Under the pieces are notes generated by a model. That model was not told the DNA's origin. It worked only from the letters and a program-made list of their open reading frames with translations, and did no database searches. The translations under genes and the position numbers were made by a program. Positions 22,612-35,206 of a stretch of DNA of 64,000 nucleotides are shown here, piece after piece. The first letter of the stretch is position 1. Every line of letters starts with the position of its first letter. Source of the stretch: Mercurialis annua (taxonomy: Eukaryota; Streptophyta; Magnoliopsida; Malpighiales; Euphorbiaceae); assembly GCF_937616625.2 (NCBI RefSeq), contig NC_065570.1, forward strand, positions 3,482,001-3,546,000, given 5' to 3'.

Positions 22612-23484
22612 ACATGTCGGGTCTACCGTCGCCGTATATAATACGTATACGAAGTTAAAAATTCCATCCAACTCTTTAACAACACATACAGAATATTCTA
22701 TTCTCCCATCTTCACAAAAAGTAAAATTAAATTAAAGATTTCGAAATTAAATTATTCTCTTGCATGCACATAAAACAGGAACCCTTTAATAAGAAAAATA
22801 AAATAAAATTCATGGATTTTTCTAGGAGAATAACGTCACTATCTTAATGGTAAAAGCACTCGCCTTTTTTTATTTAATTCTTTGTTTTTGAGATTCTAAT
22901 TTGTGGGTATTTTTTCTTGAGGTCATTTTAGTATCTGGGTTATATTTGTTTTTTCTTTAATTAATTCGTATTTGTGAAATTGTATTTGAAATGATTGTTT
23001 TTGAGATAATGATTGGTTTTCTTAATAATAATTGAGTTTATTTTTTTTATTTAAGCTTTGAATATAAAATGATTTTTTAATTGTATTTGTTTAGTGGCAA
23101 GTGGTGGGTACCTATGTGGCATTTTCCAGGCTTATAAGGAAGGTGTTCATTTGACTTTGAAGGTAATAAAAATTGGGTCTTGGGTTTGGTTTGGTGGTGG
23201 TGATCAATTTTTTTGATGGTGTGTGAGATTATTTTTGTGTGTTAATGGAGAAAATATTGAAGTTTATTGTGGTTTATTATTTGATTTGTCTGCTTGAGCT
23301 TGAGTGGTTTGTTGATTGTAGTTGACCTTGAAGTTTGAATCTTTAGAGGTTACTTGTTGATGGGATTGGAGAGATTTGGCAATTTAGTTGCTTGATTTCA
23401 AGTTGGTTTGTTTTTAATTCATCTTAAAAAGTTTGTTTTAGGGTTTGAATTCTTGAATTATTGGTGGAATTGAGATAAGTTTAA
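22612..23484 (+). promoter_or_regulatory. Promoter and 5' UTR of kinase copy C
   Basis: TATATAA at 22635-22641 lies within the duplicated core promoter. Only ~25 bases of A-type upstream sequence precede it; everything further upstream is intron 2 of pseudogene B. Copy C therefore lacks whatever distal elements copy A uses, including the G-box repeats near 10.65 kb. Likely 5' UTR exon boundaries parallel those of A. Confidence 0.65.
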
Positions 23485-25839
23485 ATGGAGGAGGAGAGTG
23501 GTTCTTGGATTAGGAGAGCAAAGTATTCACATACAGTTTGTCATCGTTTTGATTCTTCAAGATTGGGATCTTTTCATGTTCAGGGAGAGGGTGATTTAGA
23601 TTTGAAATCTAGGCCTGGAATGTCAATTTCTGATCAGAAATTTGATTCCTTTACCCATCAGAAGTCTGCTTCATTTGCCAATCATAAACCCTCTGTTGCT
23701 GCTGATTCTCAGATTCAGCTTCATCATCCTATGGCTAACAAACAGCGATCTTTATCTCCTTCGCCGCAGATAAACCTGTCGGATACTTTTAAGGAAGCGA
23801 GGTCTGAGAGGAAGCGGTTTTCAACCCCGCAACCTAGTAGAAAAGATCAAGATAAAGCAGCAAGTTCTGTAGAAACCAAATCATCAAAACGTCATACAAG
23901 TCCACTTCGGTACTTGACTTCATTGAAGGGTAATGATAAGTCGAAGTCTAAAAAGGACTCGGCTTGGACGAAGTATTTTGACCATGTTGGAGGACAGGTT
24001 AATGCTGTAGAAGCTGCTGATGAATTTAGTGTTGATATGTCCCAGCTGTTTCTTGGTCTTAGATTTGCTCATGGAGCACATAGCAGGCTTTACCATGGTG
24101 TATACAAGGATAAGCCTGTTGCTGTTAAAATTATCCGGGCACCTGATGATGACGATAATGTAACATTAGCAGTTAGATTAAAGAATCAATATGACCGGGA
24201 AGTTGCCCTTTTATCTCGACTTCTCCATCCAAATGTTATTAAGGTAATGGAATTCATCCTTTCCTGTACATTATATTAGTTTTCGTTGTTCTTTCATGTA
24301 TGTTATTGTTCGTATGCTAATGTTAAAACTTTTGAATATGCTAATGTTGTTCCCTTGCCTTGCACCCAATAGAGTCATCATACTATTAGTCGGTTACTGG
24401 ATTACCTAATTGATGAACAATACATGTGGAAGTTTAACTGTGTACTGAAATTATTGTTATTGGAAGTTTAACTGTGTACGTAATCTATTATCTGATGCAG
24501 TTTGTAGCAGCATGCAAGACGCCGCCAGTTTATTGTGTTATAACAGAATATTTATCTGAAGGTTCCTTGAGAGGATACCTTCATAAGTTGGAGCACAAGT
24601 CTCTTCCGCTAGAGAAATTAATCTCAGTAGCTCTGGGAATTGCTCGTGGAATGGAATACATTCACTCCGAAGGTGTTATTCATCGAGATCTTAAACCTGA
24701 GAATATACTTATTGATCAAGAGTTTCAGATGAAGATTGCTGATTTTGGTATAGCTTGTGAGGAGGCATACTGTGACTTATTGGCTGATGACCCAGGGACG
24801 TATAGGTGGATGGCGCCTGAGATGATAAAAAAGAAATCTTACGGAAAAGGGGTAGATGTGTACAGCTTTGGGCTAATTTTGTGGGAGATGGTGGCCGGAA
24901 CAATCCCCTATGAAGATATGAATCCCATACAAGCTGCTTTTGCCGTAGTGAATAAGGTATTTCTTTACTCGTTATCCCTGTCCATCGCTTTTTGGATTTA
25001 CAACTTGTTGCTTTTCAAACATCTTAAATTGCATAACATAATTTTGTTGTTGGAAGTATTAGTGTTTTTGGTGAAAGATAGTTCTATCGAGGATGGCTAT
25101 CATGTCATTTTCGGCACCCATACGAAAAATTTGTCTTTAAGACGAGTTTCTTTTCTTTATTTTTGGCATGAATACTGAAGGGCATGTGAATCTAGTTTGA
25201 TGAGAAGCATTTGTTTCTTCATCAATGTAGTAATTAAGAAATTCCTGTAAGGGGTTGATTATAAAAAGGTTCCAAAAAAAAAAAACTAACAGATAATAGC
25301 TAATAGTGCTATTGGTCGTAAATGAGATTGCATTATTTCTGAAACCTGAGAAGAGCTAGCAGAATTTGTGTTTAGTATCGGAGATTCTTGCCGGTGAAGT
25401 TGATTTAGGAATGATTTGAACTGAGGTTGATAATAGCATGAGATGATCACAATGCTTACTTCTAATGTAGCACTATTATTGGATCTAAATTAGAGTTGCG
25501 GGTGATTGCTATATGTACTCTATTTAAATCAATCTTTTCATTAACGTATTTTTGTTCTGACCCACATTATTTGCCATGTCTTTGTAGAATTTGAGACCCG
25601 TTATCCCACGAAGTTGCCCTGCTGCTATGAAAGCCTTAATCGAGCAATGCTGGTCCCTGCAACCGGATAAAAGGCCTGAGTTTTGGCAGATTGTGAAGGT
25701 ATTAGAGCATTTCGAGTCATCACTCAGCTGTGACGGGACGCTGAATTTGGTAATAAACACAACTTGCCAAGATCATAAGAAAGGTCTTCTCCATTGGATT
25801 CAAAAGCTTGGTCCTGTTCATCATCCTAGTAATGCCTAA
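23485..25839 (+). CDS. Raf-like protein kinase, HT1-type (copy C)
   Basis: Exons 23485-24243, 24501-24956 and 25588-25839 (phase 0) give 488 residues, nearly identical to copy A. VAVK, HRDLKPEN, DFG, GTYRWMAPE and the RPEFW block are all intact, so an active kinase is expected. Differences include E-to-K beside the VAVK Lys (KPVAVK), K-to-E in HSEGVIHRD, and several changes in the Ser-rich N-terminus. An 8-bp deletion near 25830, relative to A, shifts the frame and ends the protein at ...HHPSNA, replacing the last eleven residues of A. Intron 1 is shorter than in A. Same start as A. Confidence 0.9.
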
Positions 25840-26803
25840 ACCTAAATTCACATGAATCTTTCTTGTTATATGACCCGGCTTTTGTAGGACACCGGGTTAC
25901 TTGTATTTAAGAAAAAAAGGTTTGTTTCTGATTAAGCCTCTTTATTTGTACTTTTATATATATATTTGTCACATTCATGTGAGTGAATTTATAGATTGGT
26001 AGGCATCCATTGACGGCAAGTATCACATTTTAGGGTGTTATGAACATTTGCCGATGAAAATGAATAGACTTTGCTTTTCTTTTTTCTTTCTTTTAAGCTA
26101 TGAACATTTGCATTATGTTTGAATCGAACTAAATTTACAAGGATGTAAAATTTCCAAACTGAACTGACTCAGTCGGTTTAGCTGATTTTTTTGCTTGGTT
26201 TGGTTTTTCGGTTCTTTTTACATTAAAACTTAACTGAATTCTGTTATGTTTAAAACCGAACCAAACTAAAAAAGTTAGGAATTGTTTATTATGTCAAACC
26301 AAACCGAGCTGAATTTATCGGTTTAGTTTGATTTGATTTTTAGCACACCCTATGTGTTAGAGTGTGGTGACTTTTGAACACATTCACTGCATGATTTATT
26401 CCTTAAATATAATTTCATACGTAGCATGTTGTATAATAATTATATACTCTGTTTAAGTTAAGAATCCGTGAGTGAACGGCTGCTACATTGTATTTTATGT
26501 TATACATTGGTGATTATGTGATGATCTTTGCACTTGTGACTATAATAATAGCATGTTTTAATGGAAATTCAAATTGCTATCAAGTCATATACATTTATTG
26601 TGAATAAAGGTTCATTTCACCTCATCAACTTGACAACTAAGATTAAAAATGTTCAAACCGGTGGGTTTTGGACAAATATTATTAAGAGTACAATAATTTA
26701 ATTTTACTAAAAAAAAATACGGCTTGACTTTTTTTTCGTTTATATTTTAATTTTTTAAAATTGTCAATTTTACTAATTTTCAGTTTAGATTATGCCTATC
26801 TTT

Positions 26804-29800
26804 TTGAAGTGAAGTTTGTCTATTTGTAAAAAGATTCAAATGTTCTCCATATTTGACAAATAGTCTCATTCTTTAGTGCTTTTTGATATATTTAAAGATT
26901 ATTTAGACCAAAAATGCCCAATATAAAATACGCATTTGAACTTTTTCCAGAATTTCAACTAAAAAAAATGGATACAATTAAAATTGAAAAGTCCTGACTA
27001 ACTATTTTCAAACGAGCCAAAAAATTATCAGTTGGGATATTTTTAATCGTTTATGTTAAGTTGGACGGTGAATTCCGTAACTATAATATAATATCTTTAT
27101 CAAAAGAGAGAAGGAAAATGTTCTATTTTGGCAATTGGTCACGTTAGCAGGGAATGGCTTTTTTTTTTTTTAAGTTAGTAGTCAGTTCTTGTTATTTATT
27201 TTGATGAAAGCCATACTTATACAGGCAAAAATATCTCAGCATTAATTGAATTTGCAATTGTTTTTTTGGTAGAGATAATTCTATAAGTCACATTCTCCAT
27301 GCTGTGGAATCCTGTATAGAAGCAGTGTACTTTCATGTGCAATGGAAGCTATTAAAACATTATCTATTAAAACATTTAGATTATAATTCAAAGTGTGGTC
27401 CAAATTATTAATTGGATCGTGTCATGCTCGACCATTTCATTTTGTGTTGGAACTTGGGATGAGCCCAACATTAGCCTAATACTAGATTGGGCTTTATTTG
27501 TAATTTTTGCATGGCGTATTAGCTCCTGAAACTTATATGGCGTTTGATAAAATTAAAAATCAAATGTCAAAAATTAAATGCTGAAAATAATAATTGTTGA
27601 TTTTTTTTAAACGCTGAATTAGATGGGTTTTTTTACTAACTGTAATTACTGAAAATTACAGAAACTATCAAAATTTATATATTAAACCTTTGAACATTAA
27701 CTATTTTAAAAATAATTATTAAATACAAAATATATATTATTTAAAATTTTAAAATATAGATTAATAAAATTTGAAAAATATTATGAATATTTCATATATC
27801 ATAAATAAAAATCATAAATTTTAGTTGCATATATCGATAATTAATTGTTAAAGATTATAATGATGCTCTTCTTTAACTTGAAAATTAGTTCTTAAAATAA
27901 AATATTAGTTTTTAAAACTCGAAAAAACCGTTTAAGACTGATAATCAATATTGTGTATTAAAAACAGAAGTCCAAATAATATCAAAGAGTGGAAATATTA
28001 TATATAACATATAAACTATATAAAAAAGTAAAGATAGGTCGTGGTTCAAATTCTTCCACAAGCGCTCTCCCCCTTCCTAATTATAAAAAAGATGGAAAAA
28101 TTATTTATAATAAAAAATATAATAATTTGCAATTTTAAGTGTTGATCTAAGTGTAATACGTTCATTGTGCTATTAAAAAAATAAAAAAATTAATGTACGT
28201 GAGATAAAATATTTTAATTCGTGAATAATAGTTGGAAATAATAAGGATATAAAAATTATTTTATGATAAAATTAATATTTTATAATTTAATTTTTTCAGT
28301 AAAAAAAATAAATTAAATTTTTGGTTTTATTGTTTAGAGCGGTGCTTAACTTAACTGGATAAGTTAAGTTGAACATTTTTAAAATTATCAAATCAATTTA
28401 AAACAATTAAGTGTTTAATATATTAATTTCAATAATAAATTTAATTATTAAATACCCTCTTATTCTTGCATTGTTTTTAAATTATTTAAATAAATGTTTT
28501 AAAAATCAAATGTATGGTCAAATAGGTACAATTATTGGTTCAGAGCTAAATAAATTTAGATTCCAACTGGTTCAATTATCAATTCAGCCAATTTCATTGA
28601 TTTGATCTATTCAACCAATTAAATAAAAAAATTAAATAATTTTAATAAGAGCCACTTTAATAAGAGCCACCAATGAAAAGAAGGAAGAGATTTTTATATG
28701 AAATACTGTTTTTTTTTTCACCATTACTTTATCAATACCACTTTTAAATCTTTACATTTCATACCAACTTTTTTTTTCCTTTACTTTCTGAAAAAACTTT
28801 ACTTTTTTTATCATTATTTAGTCTCAATTTAATTTAATTTAATTTTTTAGTTTATTAAATATTATCTTATTTGTCAATGTTAAAATAAAAAAAATCAGTT
28901 GATATCAAAATAAAGTCAACATAAAATCAACAACATTGTAACAATACAATAATTAAGAAATCAATCATCATCAACAAATCGTTCTGCAGAATACAAAAAT
29001 GGATAAATACACAAAAACACAAAAAAATGCAGAAATAACAGAGTTTTATTCCATAAAATAATAAAATCACTCTACATAACATGAAATGAGTATTAGATTC
29101 TTTAAAAATACTCTTTATACATGTTTAATGGTGAAAAAACATTAAAACATAAACAAATTACAGATCTGAAAATAAATAAAAAATTCAGATTTAAAATCAA
29201 AAAGATAAAAGAAAGATGGGGGCGAGACGAAGGCGGAACGGCGAAGGCGAAAGCGGAACAACTATTTGAGAATTGTGTGAAAGGTGACTTGAGAGAAAAA
29301 AAGAGAAATCTGAAGAGAGAGAAAATAATTGTAATTATGAAAGTTTGCGTTATTAGAGCTTTATTTATATGAATGGTATAAAAATAATAGTAATTTTTTT
29401 TTATATGGTAATTTTAAAATGTCAAATATAAATCAGTATAAAAGTAAATTAAAGCCGAAATTGATTATTAGAGTGAAAACCCCAAAAAAGAAAAAAATGA
29501 GGGTTATTGGAGACAATTAAATCAAAAAGATGGGAATGAATTGGAATATTGGATATTCACAAAGACTGATTAAAACAAGTTCAGCCACAGGTAGTGAAAT
29601 TTTCTTTGTTAGAAAAAGTGAAATTTTGTTAGTTTCCTTACCGACAAGATAATGTTCACAATTCCAATTATGAACAACAATGTTTTCACACAATAATTGG
29701 GTCCCATTTCTATACACACCACATGCGAACATAATTCGCCATTTCACATACTCCCTTCAAATCAAAATGGTTTACAATTGCTACGGATTTTAATTGAACT

Positions 29801-30827
29801 TTTCTCATCGATATTCAATTTGTAAATTAAGAGTGTTTATGTTATTGATAATCTTACATAATTCACTAAGAAAAATACATTTAACTGATCTCGTTCAAGA
29901 ACTGGGGAGGATCAACAATGCTAGCATTATTTAAATTTATAGTCCGTCAAGGTTTGATTCTCAATAAGTATAAGAAAACGTTCAAGGATATAATAGCTCT
30001 ATTATTGATTAAAGAATGTGACATTTCACTTGTTAACTCGAATTGCTAATTTTAGGTCTGATCTTGATGTTTGGGGTTCGATTGTTTCAAATTTCCTAAA
30101 CATGTGCTAAGAAGTTGGATATTTTTAATTTATAAAGTTCAGTATTTCCTTTCCAAATACTAGTAATAAAAATAAATGAAGTTAAAATATTATAAAATTT
30201 AATGGGATTTTTATATATTAATTAACTATAAAAATTTAAATTTAAATTATAAATAACTAAAAACGAATTAAAAATAAATAGATCAAACTTATGAAAATTA
30301 TTAAAGAAGAATCATAAAGAGGATAATCTTATGAAAAGAAGAGTACTACTTCAAGTAACATTTAAAATGGAAGGACACTTTGATAATTACTGAAAAATTT
30401 AGTGCAAATGTGTTATGGTATTTTTCAACAAAAACAAACATTTGCTTTCATGACTCTACTACCTAATGGATGTTGTTGTGATATTTGTAAGTATATAGGA
30501 TTTATTTTAAATATATGTTGATTGTTTAAATCAATGTTTTAAGCACCAATCCGATGTGACCATCGTTCCAAATTCAACACCAGTTGAATAAAATATAATG
30601 ACTTAAAATTCATTTGATTTTTTTTGTTAGTTGGACTGGTCAACTGCCCGATTTTTGGTTCTTTAATCACCCGTTTAAATAAAAAAAGTAAAAGAATTAT
30701 CAACAAATGAAATATATTCTTGTAAACTGACGCAACACATCTTTTATATGAGATAATTACTCGAGTTAAGAAAATTGAATTTGAGAAGAAAAATATATAA
30801 GTGATATAATAAAACACTAAAGGTTTA
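26804..30827. other. Long AT-rich intergenic region, no gene seen
   Basis: About 4 kb with no supported gene. The frames here (28411-28605, 29121-29372, 29517-29747 minus) are AT-rich or low-complexity without family resemblance. A short direct repeat 'aataagagccac' occurs twice near 28645-28670. Confidence 0.5.
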
Positions 30828-31133
30828 TTTATCCCCTTCAATTTGGTACAAATTTTAAATAATGCAAAACTCGTGACTTTTTGCTAGAATATTTTTAAAA
30901 TTGACATTTTGAACAAAAATATCCTTAAATTCAACGTTCTAACTCGTTTTACCCCTTAAATTCTATATTGTCCAATAGACTTTTACCATCTCAATTTCAA
31001 TTTATATATAATGTACCAATTATTTTCTAACCAACAAAGGTTCAATATACCCCCCTAAACTTGGCATAAAAGATCAATTAAGACCAAATGAATAGTTTTG
31101 AAAAAAAATCATGAATTTGGCAGTTTCGCTCCT

Positions 31134-31165
<32 letters not shown>

Positions 31166-31485
31166 CAGATGAGTTGTCAGATAATGGTTGGTGCATTAAA
31201 TACAAATCGGAGATGATGTGTTAAAATATTATTGGACAATTTGATGTTAAAGGCATTAAACGAGTCAAAATGTCAAGTTCATGGTGTTTTTTTAAACATA
31301 AATTTGAATTTAATTGATTTTTTGTGCCAAGTTCGAGGGGTAAAATGAATATTTGTTAATTTTTTAACACTTTAATTTAAGAGGTAAAATAATAAATTGG
31401 CCAATTTATGAGTATTTTTATCTAAAATTCTGAACTTATTTTTAATTGATATTTTATGCCAAATTCAGAGGGGATAATGAACTTT
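30828..31485. mobile_element. Foldback element with central poly(C) tract
   Basis: The outer arms mirror each other: TTTATCCCCTTCAATTTGG on the left, CCAAATTCAGAGGGGATAA on the right. Inner mirrored blocks include AACTCGTTTTACCCC, TATTGTCCAATA and CCCCTAAACTTGGCA with their complements. No clean target duplication was found and there is no coding capacity. Confidence 0.55.
31135..31164. repeat. (C)30 homopolymer
   Basis: Thirty consecutive C residues, the longest C/G homopolymer in the window, at the centre of the foldback element. Confidence 0.95.
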
Positions 31486-31736
31486 TGTTGTATAATCAAA
31501 CCATGGCATGTGAAGGTAAATCTGAAATGAGCATTATGACCTTTTTTTTTTGATATAAGCTTTTGTCGGAGCGAGAATGGCAAGACAAGGACTAATGATC
31601 TTTTGGATACTCATTTATAGGTCAAGCTTTATTAAAGTAGAACTCATCCATACCATCTTTATTATGAACTAAACGACTAAAATCCATCATAAATTACTTA
31701 TCTTAACTATTTGAAGTTTGAACGCATAAAAAGATA

Positions 31737-32009
31737 CTCACCCTGTCCTACTTTAGAAGTCCCATTTGACTTTACACACAGATTAAAAAAACATTAATTA
31801 TTCTTATCTTTTCATATTTTTTCATGTTTTGTCCCTATTAATGATAATGAAATTTTCCATAGAACTCTTTTAAGATAACTAAAATAAGGGTAAAATAGGG
31901 TTTTCAATGGAAAAATATTCTAAAAATAGTAATGAGACTTTTTAAATGGGACTTTTAAATGGGACATTCTAAAATGGAATATAGGACTTCTTAAACGGGA
32001 TGGAGGGAG
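31737..32009. mobile_element. Stowaway-like MITE
   Basis: A 273-bp element between TA dinucleotides (31735-31736, 32010-32011). Left end CTCACCCTGTCCTACTTTAG; right end CGGGATGGAGGGAG. Its interior (TTTACACACAGATTAA) is the reverse complement of the interior of the element at 45971, so both belong to one subfamily. Confidence 0.78.
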
Positions 32010-32011
32010 TA

Positions 32012-32589
32012 TTTTTTATTAGAAAATAATATTTTTTTAGAAAAACATATTATATATTTTTTATCGGAAGATGTAGAAACTTTCATTAATAGAAAATAAT
32101 TTATCAAATTCTCGAATGTAAACATACCAACTGTGCTAGTGGATTGTTAAAAAAGTTATTATCTATAAGGGTTATTGAGCTATTAAGAGCCATTCAACAA
32201 ACTTAACAAATATTAAATTTATTATCTAGCCAAATACGAGTATAAAATTATAAATTTAAATGATTGCAACAAAAAATTATAGATCTAATAATCTAAAATT
32301 TGTTACAAACATGTAAATTTGTATATATAATCTTCCAAACTTGCCAGAATATACCAGAGTTGTCGAGGAGGATGGAGACATTTATTTAAATCTATAAGTA
32401 ATTTATATTTTACAGTAATATTATCATATGAACCAACTATTTTTTTTTTATTTGATTTTTTTGTCGGTTCAATTTGGAGGAAAAGTTTCTAGAATAACTT
32501 TTTTAAAAACATAATTATCTTAGCATGTCATATTTTTTTTATCTGAGATATCTGTTCAGAGTTTTAATCTTTTTTTTTTTACATTTTAT
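32012..32589. other. AT-rich intergenic
   Basis: Nothing recognised. Confidence 0.4.
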
Positions 32590-32900
32590 GCCTTTCTTTT
32601 ATGAATTTATTTTTGTATTTTCTGGTGGTGTTTTTTTATAGTATTTTTATAGTGTATTTTATGGGTTTTTAGTGTAAATACACTATAAAAACACCATAAA
32701 ATATCATAAAAACATAAGTCAATTTGTTGTACACAATCAGTAGCAAAAACGTCAAAAAACTCCGTAGATATACTAAGAAAATAGCATAAATACATTAAAA
32801 CATAGAGACACCATAAAAGCACTGCAATATATACCATAAATTAATCTGTTGTTTACAGAATCAGTAACATCAAAATAAAAAAAAAAATCTATGAATAAGA
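32590..32900. repeat. AT-rich foldback shared with 50.95-51.24 kb
   Basis: Contains TTTTTATAGTGTATTTTATGG followed by complementary ACACTATAAAAACACCATAA blocks. A related 'acactataaaaacaccataaaaacac' region with 'ttgatttgtggtgcatttacag' occurs at 50950-51240. Probably a dispersed, degenerate transposon pair. Confidence 0.45.
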
Positions 32901-32934
32901 GAAAGATAAAATAATTATGTGAACAACTGAATCT

Positions 32935-33289
32935 ATTTTGAGGTCCCTAAATTATACATTTGTGGTTCATTAGATCCTTTAACTTCTATTTGACTTCTTC
33001 AGGTCCTTAAACTTTCATTTTTTGGTTCATCAGGTCCTTCAATTTTTATTTGCCTTTCTCAAATTCCTAATTGTTTATTTTTCGGTTCTTTGGGTCTTTA
33101 AATGGATGTTCATTTAAGAATCTAATGAACTAAAAAACAAAAATTTAAGGACATGACAAATTCACATAGAAGTTGAAGGACCTGATGAACCAAAAAATGA
33201 AAGTTTAAGGATTTGAGAAAGCCAAATAAAATTTGAAGGACTTGATGAACCAAAAAATGAAAGTTTAAAGACCTCAAAATAGGTTTCGC
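32935..33289. mobile_element. Foldback element with internal tandem modules
   Basis: The left half repeats 'aggtcctt(a/c)aa(c)ttt...ttttttggttcatcaggtcc' about three times. The right half carries the reverse complement ('ggacctgatgaaccaaaaaatgaaag') about three times. The two halves form an inverted repeat around about 33105. No coding capacity. Confidence 0.65.
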
Positions 33290-33682
33290 CTTTTCTAAAC
33301 AAAAAAATAATAGATATACAATAATTTATTTACAAAAAATCTAAATTATCAAAAAAACAATCTAAAACCGATGTCGAAAAATCTATCGAAAAAACGCAGC
33401 GAAAAATAATCAGCGAAAGAAACACGACGACGATGAAACAATTGAAAAAAGACGGCGATGATGAAACGACAATGAAGCAACCGGCAGAAAGACGGGGATA
33501 GCGATATTATAGTCGCATATCTAAAAAAATGAAAAAGAATTCGCATACAAGAGAAAAAAATTTAAAAGAGAGGAAGAGAGAGGGAATCCAGCGCTTTAGG
33601 GTGAATTGGCATTCGCCCCCGCAAACTTTTAAAAAGGGTTATTTAATTTTTAGTACTTCAATTTTTTTAAATATAGTTATTA
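33290..33682. other. Intergenic, dispersed-repeat-like
   Basis: Contains a 'cgacgatgaaac / gacggcgatgatgaaac' rich stretch (33400-33510). No supported gene; frames on both strands are low-complexity. Confidence 0.4.
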
Positions 33683-33691
33683 TAAATTTTA

Positions 33692-34003
33692 GGGTTAAAA
33701 TCATAAAAATTAAAGAACTTTTCACGTTTCCTCATTTTAATCACGCAGTTTCAATTTTCTCATTTTCATTCACGAACTACTACTTTTTCTCAAATTCATT
33801 CACGGTGATGAAGTATCACGGTTCCATTAGTGTAATTTTCTGAGGTGGATGTCAATTTACACCAATGAATGAGTAGTGCCACCTCAGCACCGTGTATGAA
33901 TTTGAGAAAAAGTGGTAGTTCGTGTATAAAAATGAGAAAATTTAAACTACGTGATTAAAATGAGAAAACGTGTAAAGTTCGTGAGTTTTTTTGACATTAA
34001 CCC
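33692..34003. mobile_element. Mutator-like MITE with 9-bp TSD
   Basis: A 312-bp foldback starting GGGTTAAAATC and ending GACATTAACCC, flanked by TAAATTTTA at 33683-33691 and 34004-34012. Arms of ~130 bp mirror blocks such as TCACGAACTAC and CTCATTTTAATCACG. No coding capacity; an apparent 104-residue frame across the left arm is chance. Confidence 0.85.
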
Positions 34004-34012
34004 TAAATTTTA

Positions 34013-35007
34013 CCAATATTCTAACTATTTACTTGAGTATATATATGTATGGTTTGATATACATTATTTTTATATATTTTTTTATTTATGTTATAATTAG
34101 TTATATTTTTTACTATAATATTTTTTCTGCCTTTTCATTTTAAATTGTCTAGTTCCGCCCTCTGAAAAGAGATAAAAATGTGAGATTTCTATATTGGAAA
34201 GAAAAAGAGAGAATGAGTGTTAAGAAATAAAATTCTAGTTAATAGGAGTTATTTTTGAATTTAATTTAAAAAAATAAAATATCAAGTCAATATATAAAAA
34301 ATTAGTCAAATTGTTGTAATCAAATTGCAAAAATAGGGTATTATATAATACCCTCCTAATGCATGTATTTTGTTCCTTTTTATTACTACATGTCTTATAG
34401 CATTCCGACCAAACCAACATTTGAACACTCACCAAATTAACTCAAATATCTTATTATTACATGTTAGAACACGGTTAAAGCCGAAATTGAAATAGTGAAA
34501 CAGATTGATTTTTCTCAAATATTCAGTGGTCTGAAAAATCCCACGTAGCCATCCAATGAACAATGGCAAACAAAGTCAGAGAAGTAGAGAACCCCACCAT
34601 CTTCTCAAATCATCGAACCCTTTTTTTTCTTTCAATAGCATCCAATATATATCATATAATTTCTTTTAGATTTAATCACTCAAAAATACCTTATTTTTGA
34701 TTTTTTTTATTTATAACCTCACCTAACGAAATTTTTAAATTTAACATTTTTTTTAATTTTCACTTTCAATTACTCTTTATCCAAATTAGAGTGGAAAAAA
34801 AATTTAAGTATTTTTTTTTATTATTTCATATTATTCCAATTTATATTTTTATCATAATAAATTTTAAAAATGAAGTAATATGAAAAGTTTATTTAAACCT
34901 TTTTGAACCTCAATTTGGACAAATGACTACAATTGAAAGTGAAAATTGAAAATTTTGAATGGTGAAACTATAAACGAAAAAAATCGAAAAGATGAGGTAT
35001 TTTTGAG
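34013..35007. other. AT-rich intergenic
   Basis: No gene seen. Contains mirrored 'ttgaaagtgaaaattgaaaa' / 'ttttcactttcaattac' blocks (about 34758 and 34932), suggesting a degenerate ~260-bp foldback around 34690-35006. Confidence 0.4.
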
Positions 35008-35017
35008 TGATTAGGCC

Positions 35018-35206
35018 TTTTTTTTTTGGTAAGCCCATCTGGTTTCCAAAGTTTCGCCCTGACTAATCCGGATCCGACCCGCGTCGCGCACCTAGCATGG
35101 TGGGTGAGTCTGCCAGTGGGAATTTTCTGCATTCGCAAGGACTCGAACCCGAGATCTTGGTTAAGCGATACCAAACCGCTTACCGCTTGGATCAACCCCC
35201 ATTGAT
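35018..35206 (-). mobile_element. tRNA-derived SINE, full length
   Basis: Read on the minus strand, the element opens with a tRNA-like head (CAATGGGGGTTGATCCAAGCGG, containing a box A) and has a perfect box B, GGTTCGAGTCC, at 35139-35149. A ~120-bp tRNA-unrelated body follows, ending in a ten-base A tail (T run 35018-35027 on the plus strand). It is flanked by a perfect 10-bp duplication TGATTAGGCC at 35008-35017 and 35207-35216. Internal pol III promoter, A tail and duplication together identify a SINE. The family name is not assigned. Confidence 0.92.

Larger units (their letters stand above)
22612..26803 (+). repeat. Segmental duplication block C
   Basis: A full-length counterpart of block A, from AACATGTCGGGTCTACC through promoter, gene and 3' flank. 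It ends near 26803, where it diverges from A after 'gcctatc'. The AACCGAACC-rich 3' flank (26120-26345) is retained. Confidence 0.9.

Noticed and set aside
33349..33843. Opposing frames near 33.5 kb
   Set aside because: They cross a low-complexity stretch and the left arm of the MULE-type MITE; no conserved motif.
34968..35195. Minus-strand frame of 75 residues
   Set aside because: It lies almost wholly inside the SINE and reads through its tRNA-like head.
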